This document shows, piece by piece, positions 1 through 10,265 of a stretch of 64,000 nt of DNA. Source of the stretch: Clarkia xantiana subsp. parviflora. Lineage: Eukaryota; Streptophyta; Magnoliopsida; Myrtales; Onagraceae. The position numbers and the translations under genes were made by a program. Where the stretch lies: assembly GCA_036873135.1 (NCBI GenBank), contig JAPTYO010000017.1, positions 16,802,001 to 16,866,000 on the forward strand, in the 5' to 3' direction. The notes below the pieces were generated by a model. That model ran no database searches, was not told the origin of the DNA, and saw only the letters and a list, made by a program, of their open reading frames with translations. The first letter of the stretch is position 1. Every line of letters begins with the position of its first letter.

Positions 1-642
1 CCGTTTAATGGGGCTCAAGTGAAGGAGTATCAGGAGAAGTTGAATATCGAGCATCGGACAGCCTCTGTCCATCATGCTCAGACTAATGGCCAGGTGGAGT
101 CAGCAAATAAAATCGTGATGGATGGCCTGAAGAAGAGGGTCTATGCCTTGAAGGGAAATTGGCTGAACGAGCTGGAAAACGTGCTTTGGGCTGTTAGAAC
201 GACAACCAAACGATCATCTGGGGAGACTCCGTCTGGCCTTGTTTATGGCACGGAGGCCGTTGCTCCCGTGGAGATAGCTGTGGTGTCCCATCGGACGAGG
301 TACTACGAGCCTTTGACGAATGATGAAATGAGACGTCTGGAATTAGACTTGCTCGAGGAAAAGAGGCGGGAAGCCGATCAAGTCCAGGCTCGAATGCGTT
401 TGGCGACGGCCAGATATTACAATCTGCGAGTTAAGTCCCGACGGTTCTTCGTCGGGAAGCTGGTCTGGCGTTGGAACGAGCTCACCCTTTTGGATCGGAT
501 CAATAAGATGTCGCCAAAATGTAAAGGACCTTATAAGGTCGTGGGGATGCCAGCTCCAAATGCGTACAAGTTGGAAGACCCCGATGGCAGAGTATTGAAG
601 CATTCTTTTAGTGGCGAACACTTGAAGAAATGTCATGCTTGA
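1..642 (+). CDS. pol: Integrase C-terminal part of Ty3/gypsy pol (partial)
   Basis: Frame 1 is open from the left edge to a TGA at 640-642 (213 codons visible). The TNGQVE motif is present, and its Glu (codon 97-99) corresponds to the third catalytic residue of the DDE integrase core. It is followed by the family-typical block ETPSGLVYGTEAVAPVEI and, about 180 residues in, by KGPYKVV, the GPY/F module of the integrase C-terminal domain. No chromodomain follows, which fits the non-chromoviral Tat/Athila group. Integrase joins the cDNA ends to host DNA. The two catalytic Asp residues lie upstream of the window. No stop or frameshift is visible here. Confidence 0.9.
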   Translation, partial: PFNGAQVKEYQEKLNIEHRTASVHHAQTNGQVESANKIVMDGLKKRVYALKGNWLNELENVLWAVRTTTKRSSGETPSGLVYGTEAVAPVEIAVVSHRTRYYEPLTNDEMRRLELDLLEEKRREADQVQARMRLATARYYNLRVKSRRFFVGKLVWRWNELTLLDRINKMSPKCKGPYKVVGMPAPNAYKLEDPDGRVLKHSFSGEHLKKCHA

Positions 643-1260
643 TGAAAGTCGCCTTAAGTGGTGCCCGATGAAAAGTGGCCTTAAGTGGTGCCCGATGAAA
701 AGTCGCCTTAAGTGGTGCCCGATGTAAAATCGCCTTATGTGGTGTAAGTTATTAATCGTTTGATTCGATGTAAGCAGATTTTGTGCCATCAATGAATAAA
801 GAGGTTGCTTCCGATCAGATTATTCTTAGATTTACTCTAAGTGTTGTTAAGTCGTCTTAAGTGATGCATGGTTCTTAGATTTATTCTAAGTGTTGTTAAG
901 TCACCTTAAGTGGTGCACGAGATTAAGTCGCCTTAAGTGGTGCACGAGATTACGTCGCCTTAAGTGGTGCACGAGAAAAAGTCGCCTTAAGTGGTGCACG
1001 AGATTAAGTCGCCTTAAGTGGTGCACGAGAAAAAGTCGCCTTAAGTGGTGCACGAGATTAAGTCGCCTTAAGTGGTGCACGAGAAAAAGTCACCTTAAGT
1101 GGTGCACGAGATTAAGTCGCCTTAAGTGGTGCACGAGATTAAGTCGCCTTAAGTGGTGCACGATATTAAGTCGCCTTAAGTGGTGCACGGGATTAAATCT
1201 TAAGTGAAGTGTTGAAATGTCTTAAGTGGCGAGGTTTCGCCTTAAGTGGCATAGTTAAGT
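643..1260 (+). repeat. Tandem array after pol (27-bp monomer)
   Basis: About four copies of a related unit (TCGCCTTAAGTGGTGCCCGA) follow the pol stop. After a short spacer there are about eleven nearly identical 27-bp copies at about 899-1200, each with CGCCTTAAGTGGTGCACGAG. Two palindromes, CTTAAG and GTGCAC, lie in each monomer. Because 27 is a multiple of three, an open frame encoding a repeated RLKWCT motif results; it is not a gene. The array lies between the 3' ends of pol and of the convergent antisense gene. From 1261 to 1371 there is only short AT-rich spacer. Confidence 0.9.
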
Positions 1261-1371
1261 CGCTTTGAGAAGTACAACGGAAAATCGGAACAAGAAAAGA
1301 TACGATATTATAAAATCTGCGAGGTTCCCGATAAAGAAAGGAAAATTACAAGGACTATAAAGATAGAGTAT

Positions 1372-4137
1372 TTAAGCTTGGTCCTTGTTGGCGTCAGCGG
1401 GAGCAGGATCCACGAGATCTGTGGCAGAAGGCTCCACGGGTTCAGCTGCTGGAAGGTCGATTATCGAGGGGTCAACCGTCAAAGGATCGGCACTTGGAAG
1501 CTCCGCCATGTCTTCAACACCCGCGGGAGTGTTCCCTTCATCACTCTCTTCCGAGAGAGCGAAGTACTTCTTCGTAAAGGGAACGAGAGTCGCGGACTTG
1601 TCAAAATTGACGGCGTCGCCATACTCCAGATGGAGCTCCTCGACTGCATGGAAGAGGGTGTTCTCCACCTCCGCGGTGCAGAATTTCACCATGTCAGCTT
1701 GGAAGTCCTCGGACCCCCGATAATCTTCTTGGCCCTTGGTCTCAGCCGCGACCAGCTTCGCAGGAACCTCAGCAATTTGCTCCGCCAGAGCCTTCTTCTC
1801 AAGGACAAGTTTGTCTCGAGCCTCTGCATCCTTTTGTCGCTCCTGCTGCTCCCGCTTCAGCAGCCCCTCGAAGTCATGAACCTGCTTTTGGAGATCCCGA
1901 GTCTTTCGATCGAGGATGGCCTGTTCCTTGGCCAGTTTTCCCCTCAAAGACTCGAAGGCCGCGAGATCCTCCTCAAGCTTGGCTATGACCGCGGGAGCCC
2001 CCTTAGCCCGCTCCTGCTCCAGGGCCTCCTCGAGGGCAAAGATGTACCCGAAGCAGCGGTTTATGTCCGCCAGCTCCTGCGAAGGAAAGAAGAGAAGTGT
2101 TAGCATATGAACAACCTGCCTTATTGATGAAGGGGAGAAAAATAAGAGCCTTACCTCTATCCGACGGATAGACATTTCGTGAACATCCCTGCGGATGCCC
2201 TCCCGATCCAAGGAAATCGGAAACCTCAGAGATGGCAGAATTGAGTCTGCCAGCAGATGCAGAGCTAGCTCTGGGTATGTGTCACCCTGTCGGAGCTGGA
2301 CCCCTTGCAGCGTTTGGATCGGGGTCCAGGGAGCCTCTTTCTGGCTGGGGTCATAAACTCTTTAGAAGCTCCCGTCCAAGGGGAGAGAGGAAGGACCGTC
2401 TCGAGTCGTGGAGGTGCGCATCTCCGACTCGCCCTGGGTCGGAGAGGGAGTAAAGTTGTGGATGGCTGACGGCTGCCGCTGTTGCGAAGAAGATGAGGGG
2501 GGCAGTCCCTTGGAGGTTGGTTTCAGGGGGGACTGCCTCGTCCCCCGACGACGAATCAAGCCGGTGCCCTCGTCTGTCTCCTCGGAGGAGTCCATATTTT
2601 CCACCCGAAGAAATTGATCGCCGATCGGGGTCTCTCCAGCCCCCGATCCCATCGGGGAAGGAGGTTGAGGGTGGCTTTCTCCACCTCGAGCACCGGAAAG
2701 TGGTGCCCCTGCTGAAGGAGGCGCCCCTGCTGAAGCTCCAGCACCCGACTGAGTTGCCGAGTGACCTGTACCTAGAGGACGAGATGCTTCAGAAATATAC
2801 TCAGGAAGTTGATCAGGGTCCTTACACCAAACGACGCGCCGAGTTGGTCTTTCCCGTGGTAGTTGTAGTAGCCTGCCTTGAGGATGCGGGGAGTTTCCCC
2901 TCGGAGGATACGTTTAATCTCTTCGATGCGGGCCTCCATGGTCGAAGGGACCAACTCCTTAGGAACTTGCTTCCTGTACGATTTAATAGCTAGGCGGAGC
3001 TGTTTACCTTCTTCAGCATTTTGGACTTCGAAGAGTCTGTCCACCTCCACACGACTCCGCTTAGTCCTCTCCGCGGAGGGAGATCCCGACGGAGCAGCAG
3101 CCTTCTTTGCCGACTTCCTCTTCCGCGCGGGGCGTTGGACAGCGTCGGTCTCCCCCTGCTTAAGGATGAGATTGGTCAGCATGGATACCTTCTTAGCTGC
3201 AAACAATGGAAAACAGAGATCAGAAACATTACCCAGGGAACCATATTGGAGGGGTCGTCGAAGAGTTGACCCCAGAGATTATGTCGAGGAGACGGATCCC
3301 GGCCTTCACCAGGTCCCGCTCGGTTAGAGAGTAAGCATCGAGGGGAGTATAGGACTCCCCCCAACGGTAAAGCTGGATAAGATGGAGGGTCTGGAAGTCT
3401 TCGTCAGAGTAAGTGTGGTAAGCGGGAGGAGAGTCCGCTTCCACCTCCCATCGGGGCCATGGGATCGAAGAGTTCTTGATGAAGAAGTAGCTCCTCTTCC
3501 ACCCGCTATTATCAGACCCCTTGTCGATTAGGAGTCCCCGACCTTTGACAACCTTCCAGGTGTCGCTGGTCCAGCTGCACAGCGCAAGTTGCGCCTTGTA
3601 CCACTTGGGCATCCGGGGATAGAAGGCACAAACCCGGCCTCGTTGCACTTCATACCGTAGAAGGTTCTGAAGAGTTGGAGGCTGTAGACCCATTTCTGGC
3701 GGAAGCAGAGGACCTAGAAAGGATTCCACACGCAGGTGGCGTGTGGGGAGAAGGTAGTTGGATGCGTCTTGTAGTGGGTGCACATCTTGTAGTGGATCCC
3801 TGCCGATATCTGTCCTGTAGAGACAAATATCTCCCCCCTCCTCGGGACGAGTGACCACGGGGTCACCCGAGGCACGGTGGCGAGAATAAGGAAGACGATG
3901 CTCCCAGGTTTGGGTAATGCATCCTTCTCGGAGAGCTGCGTCGTAAGCAGTCACCGAGATCTCGTTGGGAGCATAATCAAAAGTGAAGGGTTTCCTCCCC
4001 TCGGAACTGGATCCGCTGTCTGCAAGTCAGCCATGGCAAGAGAAGGCGTAGTGGGTTTTCGGAAAAAATGCAAGCAAACTAACCAAAGATGAAGGAAAGG
4101 CTACACTAACATCAGGGAAGGAAGTCTTACCAGACAT
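1372..4137 (-). pseudogene. Spliced antisense gene of E1 (frameshifted)
   Basis: It reads from 4137 down to a stop at 1372. Exon 1 is only 7 nt (4137-4131, ATGTCTG) before a GTAAG donor. The intron (4130-4020) ends in TTGCAG and splices in frame to exon 2, giving MSD at the N terminus. Exon 2 carries a globular domain (about 3950-3280), then comes a basic segment with RKRKSAKK (about 3140). A second clear intron at 2154-2077 (GAG|GTAAGG ... TTCGCAG) precedes a coiled-coil, acidic C-terminal exon (2076-1372). The N-terminal domain resembles what I recall as the 'putative gypsy-type transposon' family (Pfam PF04195), to be confirmed by search. Frameshifts near 3835, 3640 and 2800 disable this copy. 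The product's function is unknown. Confidence 0.8.
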
Positions 4138-4284
4138 GATGATTCGAAGTGGGAAGGATGGTCTTGATGATTGCCGAAAAGTTGATCGGAGAATGGAAAC
4201 CCGAAGAAGAACCTGAGCTTTTGAAATCGCAGAGCTTTTGAAATTGCAGAAACGGTAAAAGAGAAACAGTGCCCAGGGTTAGGG

Positions 4285-4291
4285 TTTTATA
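4285..4291 (-). promoter_or_regulatory. TATA box of the E1 antisense gene
   Basis: TATAAAA on the minus strand lies about 150 bp upstream of the 7-nt first exon, inside the element and outside the LTR. The equivalent sequence in element E3 (54984-54990) sits at a similar distance from its start codon, supporting an own promoter for the reverse gene. Confidence 0.6.
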
Positions 4292-4660
4292 GGAGAAGGG
4301 ACAAATAAAACGGCGTTCTAATCTGAGTCGTCAAAGTAGAAGCGTTTCAATCTGAGCCTTTGAGATGAAACGAACAGAATGGAAAGGGGCGTAATGATGA
4401 AACGGCCTGAAAAGCACTTTTTCAGAAAAAGCAGGCGTGAAAAATCAGGCTAGGGTGCCAAAGACGTCACTTTGTCACCTACTGCATTTAATGGCTGAGT
4501 AACCGAGGAGTCTTCTCGGATTTGGTGACTATCCTCGAGGTATCGAGGAATCGTGGACGAGAAGATCCGTATCAAGTGACTTTATCAAGGAAAAAACCTC
4601 CGATACTGATATCGGGAGGTCGGGAGTTGAAAGACACGACGAACTGTAAGTCCCTCATGT

Positions 4661-4672
4661 CTTGGGGGCAAA
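4661..4672 (+). other. Polypurine tract of E1
   Basis: CTTGGGGGCAAA directly precedes the LTR start TGATGGG. The same tract precedes the 3' LTR of E3 on the minus strand (54507-54519). It primes plus-strand DNA synthesis in LTR elements. Confidence 0.8.
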
Positions 4673-5417
4673 TGATGGGTTTCGCTATGGACATTAAGCC
4701 ATTTAACGACGAGTAAAACGGTGAATAGGCCCACTGTGACCTAAGAAGAGGTCAAGAAGACCAATGCGGAGGGTCCCGATGAGAGGAGTCCCGATGGTGA
4801 AGGGTCCCGACAAGGTCAGCCCCGATATACGAGCTGGACGCTCCCGATGAGATACTTTTAAGTAGGCCCCGATGAGATGCCTTTAAGTAGGCCCCGATAA
4901 TGTATCCTTGAAAATGTTGGCCCTGTCATGATGACAAGGGGCCCCGAGCCGTGACACAATGAGATGACTCTGGAGTCCCCGATATTGGTCGGAACTTGCT
5001 ATCAGAGGTTGAGGCCGAGATGCGCAGAGCGTGGCCGAGATAGACGAGATCATGGCCGAGATAGGCGGGATCGTGGCCGATATACGCGGAACGTGGCCGA
5101 GATAGGCGAGATCATGGCCGAGATAGGCGGTATCGTGGCCGAGATACACGGAACGTGGGCTAACCGCCCCAGCGGTTCTCCAGGTAACCGAGGTAGCTCT
5201 TCGCCTATAAAAGGGCAGAAGTTACCTCAGATCGATACGTTTTGATATACTGAGACTCTTGCTTGCCAGTTTTATTGAGATTATTGAGATACTCATTTAA
5301 GCATCGGAGAGGGATTCTGGGTCACCGCCCGGTCTATCCCCTCTTGCAGGAATACGTGGAGCGAAGGAGTTCGGATCGCCGTCAAGACCGTGTCGGAGTT
5401 CCAACCGTGATCGAACA
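4673..5417 (+). repeat. Family A 3' LTR of E1 (745 bp)
   Basis: It starts TGATGGGTTTCG and ends CGAACA. U3 contains degenerate short tandem repeats built on GTGGCCGAGATA (about 5010-5160). A TATA box (TATAAAA, 5206-5212) is followed by the conserved AAGCATCGGAGAGGG segment (5299-5313) and the two-stem fold up to about 5352. The family member at 18756-19473 matches it from end to end. No PBS follows, as expected of a 3' LTR. Confidence 0.9.
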
Positions 5418-5939
5418 CTTGGTAGGTTGTAGCTGGCAATGAGATTGGTTTCTCAATGCGGCCAGTTTGATGGAACACGACGATGTTGATCAGTTCAGTG
5501 ACTGGTTATAGCTCTGTGGCGCGGGATGGCTTAGCGGAACTAAGGGATAAGCTCGGGTGATCGACGACGGCGATTCCAACAAATCAATTCAAGTCTCTGA
5601 ATCGAAACGGGTGTTTCTCCAGTTGTTCAATCCTTCCCTCTTTGTATTTGTTTTTATCTCCTGTTTTTCCCTGTCATAAGATAGGAGTTTGCAATGCATA
5701 GTCATGTCAAGGTATTTAGATTATTGAATGTAAAGTGAAAGATTACTCCCTGTATCGATCGATGGAATTTCCCAGATGGAAGCTTCGCTTATCCTGACTT
5801 GAAAAGATTATTGTTTCTTTTTTGAAACCAACTCTTGTATCGATTTCCCTCTTGTATGATGGGTGCTATATCTCACTGCCTTTCCTCTTGTATCGCTTCT
5901 ACATCCTCTTGAGTTAGCACCACCGGTGCCGGAATTCAG
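5418..5939. other. Unassigned spacer
   Basis: 522 bp between the family A LTR and the truncated family C element. I see no coding potential beyond short chance frames, no tandem repeat and no recognisable LTR end. It may be host DNA or an old element. Confidence 0.4.
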
Positions 5940-5944
5940 TTTAT

Positions 5945-6793
5945 TTGGGGTCCTTCATAGCTGACGACCGGGCTTGCAGGGAATTCGTGTCCGTGATGAT
6001 ACGGGCTGTATGTGTATCGCGGGTATCCCTGTGGGGGTGGATGCTGAAACTCTTGTCTCCTTGGTGGCTGGGGCTGTGTGTTATCCCTCAATGGAGTGTA
6101 TGTTCATGCACCTTGTGGTGCATGGCGTTGTATTGGAGGCACATATTGTTGCCTTCCCATTTGGGGTGGCACTTGCTCATGCATTCCTTGAATTACACGA
6201 TGCCCTGTTAGAGGGCGCGGGTGTTGCTCTTCCTCTGGAAACTGCTCTGCTTGTTGCTCCACTTGCGAGTATTGCATCTCTTGCCTGTTCCTCAAGGCTT
6301 CTATATAAGTCAAGAACTCTTCTAATGCATTCATGAACCCCGGAGTCACTGTATGTGCTCCTTGTGAATTCATAGCCCTTGGATTGGTGGTATGAGCACG
6401 GTTGTTGTTTCCAAGCATGCCTTGTTTTGGCATTCCATAAGGACACTCTTGAGGGTGTGTTCCATAATGGTACCCCTACGGAGGTGCCGTGTATTGGTAT
6501 CCTTGGGATGGCACTCCTTGTTGCACACCTTGCCCCTGTGGTCGTCGGGCCATAGGGGTCGAAGCAGTGGAAGACTCAACCCCATCTGGGCATGACGATC
6601 AACCTTGGTTGTTTGCTTGAGGTGCTTGTGGGGTTGTCTGACGTGCAGGGTATACAGGCTGCCTTTGCGGGGTCGGTTGCCTTGCCGGCGACACAGGCTG
6701 TTTTGGTGGATGCATAGGCTGCCCATCTTGGTTGTTTGGTGGCCAATTGTTCCCCGGGGGACAGTTGTCCCTAGATAGTAAACTGTTAGTCAT
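5945..6793 (-). pseudogene. gag: Gag N-terminal fragment, family C
   Basis: The start ATG at 6793 opens MTNSLLSR, matching the MTNSRVSR start of the intact family B polyprotein at 36005. The region is rich in Pro, Gln and Arg, like the disordered N terminus of Tat-type Gag. A stop at about 6599 and frame changes near 6430 and 6100 break the frame. Homology to family B continues to about 5945 in the segment corresponding to YSPY...PASP. The capsid domain and the knuckle are missing. Confidence 0.72.
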
Positions 6794-6826
6794 TGTTCTC
6801 GTGATAGCCAGACTTTTTGTTCAAAA

Positions 6827-6842
6827 CCCACGTACGGCGCCA
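6827..6842 (-). other. Primer binding site, family C
   Basis: TGGCGCCGTACGTGGG on the minus strand lies directly after the LTR end. It shares the TGGCGCCGT core with the PBS of families A and B in this window. I do not assign the tRNA species. Confidence 0.7.
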
Positions 6843-6844
6843 AG

Positions 6845-7727
6845 TTTTAAGACGTGTGAATCGGGTCGGCGAGTCTCCAATCCGAATAACACTTCTCACG
6901 GGTAGATTGTTTTCTTCCGTTAGCTCGTAAATGTAATCCGTGTCGGCTCAATGTGGTATGTCATCTCGCTCCTTGCCAACTTGCACAAGGGGCAATATCG
7001 AGCACATAGAGGGGGGGTGGTGCTCGATGAGCCCTCTCCGATGCCTAAGTCAGCCTGAGATTCTAGGGAGATAAAGTAGAGAGAAGGTAGAGCTAAAAAT
7101 GTGTAAAGATGCAACATGATGGAAATGAATAGAACTTGAGAATTTTATATAGGTTTCGAGAGGATTAAGGTAGCTTAATGACACCGTTAATCCCTAAGCG
7201 TACTTAATTAACACATAACGATAGGATTAAACACTTAATTGCATTGAGAGGCGAGCAAAATTGGTTAAGTGCTGGACAGATAAAAAGGGTGTCCGGACGC
7301 CGCGAGGGACGGTCCTCAAGGCAAGGTTCGGTACATCGCACACACCCCGGGGTGGGGGGAGTGGCGTCTATGCAGGGTCCCGGGACCTTCGTGGTCGGAT
7401 GGAAAATTCAACCCCTAGGGTCTTGGGATCGGTCCAGCCGGACCGGCCTCTCCTATGTGAGGTCGGTCCTGTTGGACCGATCTCTCTTAGGAGAGATCGG
7501 GCCAGCTGGCTCAATCTCACCTAGGTGAGATCGGTCCAGCTGGTCCGATCTCACCTAAGTGAGGTCGGGCCAGCAGACTTGTCTGAGCAAGTATTTTTTC
7601 CTCGCCTGGGCCGTTCGTGCTGCGGGTAAAGTGTTCAGGTCCAAGTTTTGATTTGCAATCGTAAGCGGGGTGACCAAAATAAGATAGTCCGAAATAAAAC
7701 GGGTTCAAATTGGGTGTATATCGATCA
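6845..7727 (-). repeat. Family C 5' LTR (883 bp)
   Basis: On the minus strand it starts TGATCGATATACACCC and ends CTTAAAA before the PBS. The usual terminal CA appears to have been lost. U3 has palindromic blocks around CACCTAGGTGAG (about 7410-7570). The R region holds GGCATCGGAGAGGG and an 8-bp stem TCGAGCAC/GTGCTCGA (about 7050-6981), the family C version of the shared fold. Confidence 0.8.
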
Positions 7728-8941
7728 CTCCACAATTAAAATATTGTTCTTCATGTCGAGAACAAAATAGATATTGGAGATGCACAACTGTCTTCCATTT
7801 TTGAGTTCAAAGGCAACTTTACTTTTCCCTTTAATTTGGTGTTGGGGAAGATTGCCAAAAGTAATGTGCCCGCCGTGTCTTTCATCAAGCTCCGCAAAGA
7901 ACTCCTTTCTTCCGCACATGTGGCTGGAAGCTCCCGTGACAATGAACCATGTGATGGACTCCGTTTCCTTCACTTGATTGTATGCCATTAATAGAACTCC
8001 GTCGTCGTTAATCTTCTCTGTGAAGTTTGCATTTTCTTCCTCAATGTCGGTGTTATACCGACACTCCACTGCATAATGGCCGTATTTTTTGCACACATAA
8101 CATTGGACTCCCGATTTGTCATTTCTCCATCTACCACGACCTCGTCCGCGACCACGACTGCGACCGAAATTTCTTCCTCGATCTCCTTCTTGAATCTACT
8201 CTCCATCATCGTCGTCAGCTTCATTGGTGATTGTTGTTCGACCATGTGTATCTTCCTCTTTGGAAGTCGCCTCGTGATCTGTTATTCTTCAACATCAACT
8301 TTGCTTGTAAAGCATGCTCCAAGGATTTACATTCTCCTCTCTTCGAAAGTCGTTGTTCATGGGCTTGTAGAGAACCCATGAGTTGCTCAACAGACATCTC
8401 TTCTAGGTCCTTGGATTCTTCAATTTCCACGGCCACAAGGTCGAACTTAAGATCGAGGGATCTCAATATCTTTTCTATGACACGAACATCTTCCAAATTT
8501 TCTCCATTTCTTCGCATTTGATTCGCGATTAATTGACCCTCGTGAAGTAGTCGGAGATAGATTCCGAGCTTTCTAGATGGAGAAATTCAAATTGAGCACA
8601 AAGAGCTTGTAGTCGAATTTTCTTTACCTTATCGACGCTGCCGAACGCATTTTGAAGTATGCCCCAAGCTTCATATGATGTCTTGGCCGGAGCAACTATC
8701 TCGAACGTGGCTTCGTCAAGACCTTGATATATTGTAAACATGGCCTTGTTCTCCCTCTTTCATTGCTCCCTCAATTCATCATTATCTTCCTTTGTCATCT
8801 CTGCCGTCGCTTCGGATTCCTCGAACTCGGTCTTCATAAGCTCCCACACGTCAAGCGATCCCAAAAGGGCTTTCATTTGGATACACCACCTATCATAATT
8901 ATCCTTCGTCATCTGGGCACCTGCATGCTTGTCGTTGCCAT
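7728..8941 (-). pseudogene. gag: Copia Gag-protease fragment
   Basis: An ATG at 8941 follows the PBS closely. Visible in order are a UBN2-type Gag region with YEAWGILQNAFGS (about 8680), a Gag C-terminal part ([18 protein letters not shown], about 8300), a zinc knuckle that starts CKKYGHYAVEC (about 8090) and the protease region, where the usual D-T-G-A-S active site reads VTGASSHMCG (about 7950). The catalytic Asp is therefore replaced by Val. A TGA interrupts gag near 8760 and there are frame changes near 8525 and 8230. The fragment ends before integrase. It cannot be functional. Confidence 0.85.
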
Positions 8942-8958
8942 CGCGATCTTTGAATCTT

Positions 8959-8970
8959 GCTCTGATACCA
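8959..8970 (-). other. Copia primer binding site
   Basis: TGGTATCAGAGC on the minus strand, the standard initiator-methionine tRNA site of plant copia elements, lies two bases after the LTR end. Confidence 0.9.
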
Positions 8971-8972
8971 CT

Positions 8973-9245
8973 TGTTGGTGATTGAATATGTATGTATGGG
9001 AGAGTGGAGAGGGATATGAGAGATTTGTTGTTTGTTTACTCAACTTGTTGATTTTCCATTCATCACATCTTCTATTTATAGGTACAATAGGATACTTCTA
9101 CATACTTCATTTAATGACACTCCCAACTACTTAGCATTAATGGTACTTCCCAACTAACTTACTATTACTAACACTTATCAACTAAGTTATAATTTCTAGA
9201 CTTGTCTACATTAAACATCTAGAAAACAAGTTTATTTTTATAACA
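8973..9245 (-). repeat. Copia 5' LTR (273 bp)
   Basis: On the minus strand it starts TGTTATAAAAAT and ends CACCAACA. A TATA box (CCTATAAATAG) lies at about 9081-9070. The short LTR is typical of Tork- or Ale-like copia elements, but the lineage is not assigned. Confidence 0.8.
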
Positions 9246-10011
9246 ACGTCGCGTACGAAAAACGATTGAATTAGGAACAGAAGCAATAAACTAAATTGTC
9301 AAAACCCTAAACCCTTGCACCAAAATGCGAGAATCGAGAAGTTTAAGTACCTTATTTTTCGGTACGGCCATGAGCTCCATGGATATACCAGGTACAGAGC
9401 TCTGCAAACCGAAACCTACGTTATTGTTAGGGATTTGCAGGTCATGCTCCGACAACACAAAGGTTGGAGATGAGATCGGAGGAGGATCCATTAGGGAGTC
9501 CATCAATGAAGGCTAAGGAGAGGTTCGATGGAGGTCATCTAATGGGCGAAGACGAGTGGATGACTGGCCAATCGGTGCAACTGCGGGTGGTGGTAGCGGA
9601 CGAGTGAATAACTCCTGAAAGATGATTGGCTGGAAAGACGGGCCTTGCTGAAAGTGACAAGATTAGTAGATCGGTGTGCGGCTTTAGGAGCGATTGGGCT
9701 GTACTCCGGTGAAAGTAGTGGACGACGACATGATGAAGGGAGATGCAGGGCCGCCGGGCTAGTGGAGGATGAGCAGATCAGAGTAGTGGTTTAACTCGGA
9801 TCGTGACCGTGAAGGAGTGATGTCAGACTGAATGGACAGTACTCGAGCGAGATCAGTTTGTTGTACGACGATGGTTGATTATAGCGGAAAAGGGGATGGA
9901 ATCGAAGCCCAGATCGGGAGCGACATGGTGAAGGGAGTTTCCGGTGGATTGGTGAAGCAGCAATGGCAACGTTCAAAGTGGACGATATATAGTTGGTTTA
10001 AATCTCATACC
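9246..10011. other. Unassigned, possibly host, flank
   Basis: 766 bp between the copia LTR and element E2. It ends with the target duplication ATACC (10007-10011) and resumes at 17945, so it was the insertion site of E2. Two short minus-strand frames (9506-9291 and 9976-9791) have no family I recognise. Confidence 0.4.
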
Positions 10012-10265
10012 TGATGGATATACGCCCAATTTGAACCCGTTGACTTCCGAATCGTTCCATTTTTATCACCCCGTTAATGATTGTAAATCGAAACTTCAAC
10101 CCGAACACTTCGCGAAAACACCAAACGGTCCGGACGAGGCCGAGGCGCTCGTCCGACCAAGTTAGACTCACCTAGATGAGGTCGGGTGGCCACACCCGAC
10201 CTCCCCTAGGGGAGATCAGGTGGGCCAACCCTATCTCCCCTAGGAGGGGTTCGGGTCAGCCAACC
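10012..10265 (+). repeat. Truncated family B 5' LTR (U3 only)
   Basis: The U3 start and the palindromic CCTAGG blocks are present, then the sequence switches near 10262-10267 directly into gag at the block ending PARWRAP. Both parents have ACCCC at the join, so a microhomology deletion is likely. The TATA box, R, U5 and PBS are gone. Confidence 0.85.

Larger units (their letters stand above)
1..5417 (+). mobile_element. Family A Ty3/gypsy (Tat-type) element E1, 3' half
   Basis: The left edge of the window cuts this element inside integrase. In order it holds the integrase end (1-642), a tandem array (643-1260), a spliced antisense gene (1372-4137, minus strand), a polypurine tract (4661-4672) and a 3' LTR (4673-5417). 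A reverse-strand gene between pol and the 3' LTR is, as I recall, a known trait of Tat-lineage elements. The 5' LTR, gag, protease and RT lie outside the window, so autonomy cannot be judged. The antisense gene is frameshifted, so this copy is old. Confidence 0.88.
5940..7727 (-). mobile_element. Family C Ty3/gypsy element E8, 5' part only
   Basis: On the minus strand it reads 5' LTR (7727-6845), PBS (6842-6827) and the start of gag (6793 down to about 5945), then stops abruptly. Its LTR start TGATCGATATACACCC, its gag N-terminal sequence and its PBS resemble family B, so it is a sister family. No protease, pol or 3' LTR is present, so it is a truncated remnant. Confidence 0.8.
7728..9245 (-). 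mobile_element. Ty1/copia element E9, 5' part only
   Basis: The minus strand reads a 273-bp 5' LTR (9245-8973), a canonical initiator-Met PBS (8970-8959), gag and the start of the protease region, then ends at 7728 where the family C LTR begins. RT, RNase H, integrase and the 3' LTR are absent. Confidence 0.88.

Noticed and set aside
890..1207. Open frame of 105 codons with a repeated RLKWCT motif
   Set aside because: It is the translation of the 27-bp array; the unit length is a multiple of three, so any frame without a stop in one unit stays open.
1378..2103. Long plus-strand frame opposite the E1 antisense gene
   Set aside because: It lies wholly over the coiled-coil exon of the minus-strand gene, which has introns, homologues and colinearity with E3.
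9246..10011. Possible host gene in the E2 target region
   Set aside because: Only short frames, no splice-consistent exons and no recognisable family; left as unassigned.
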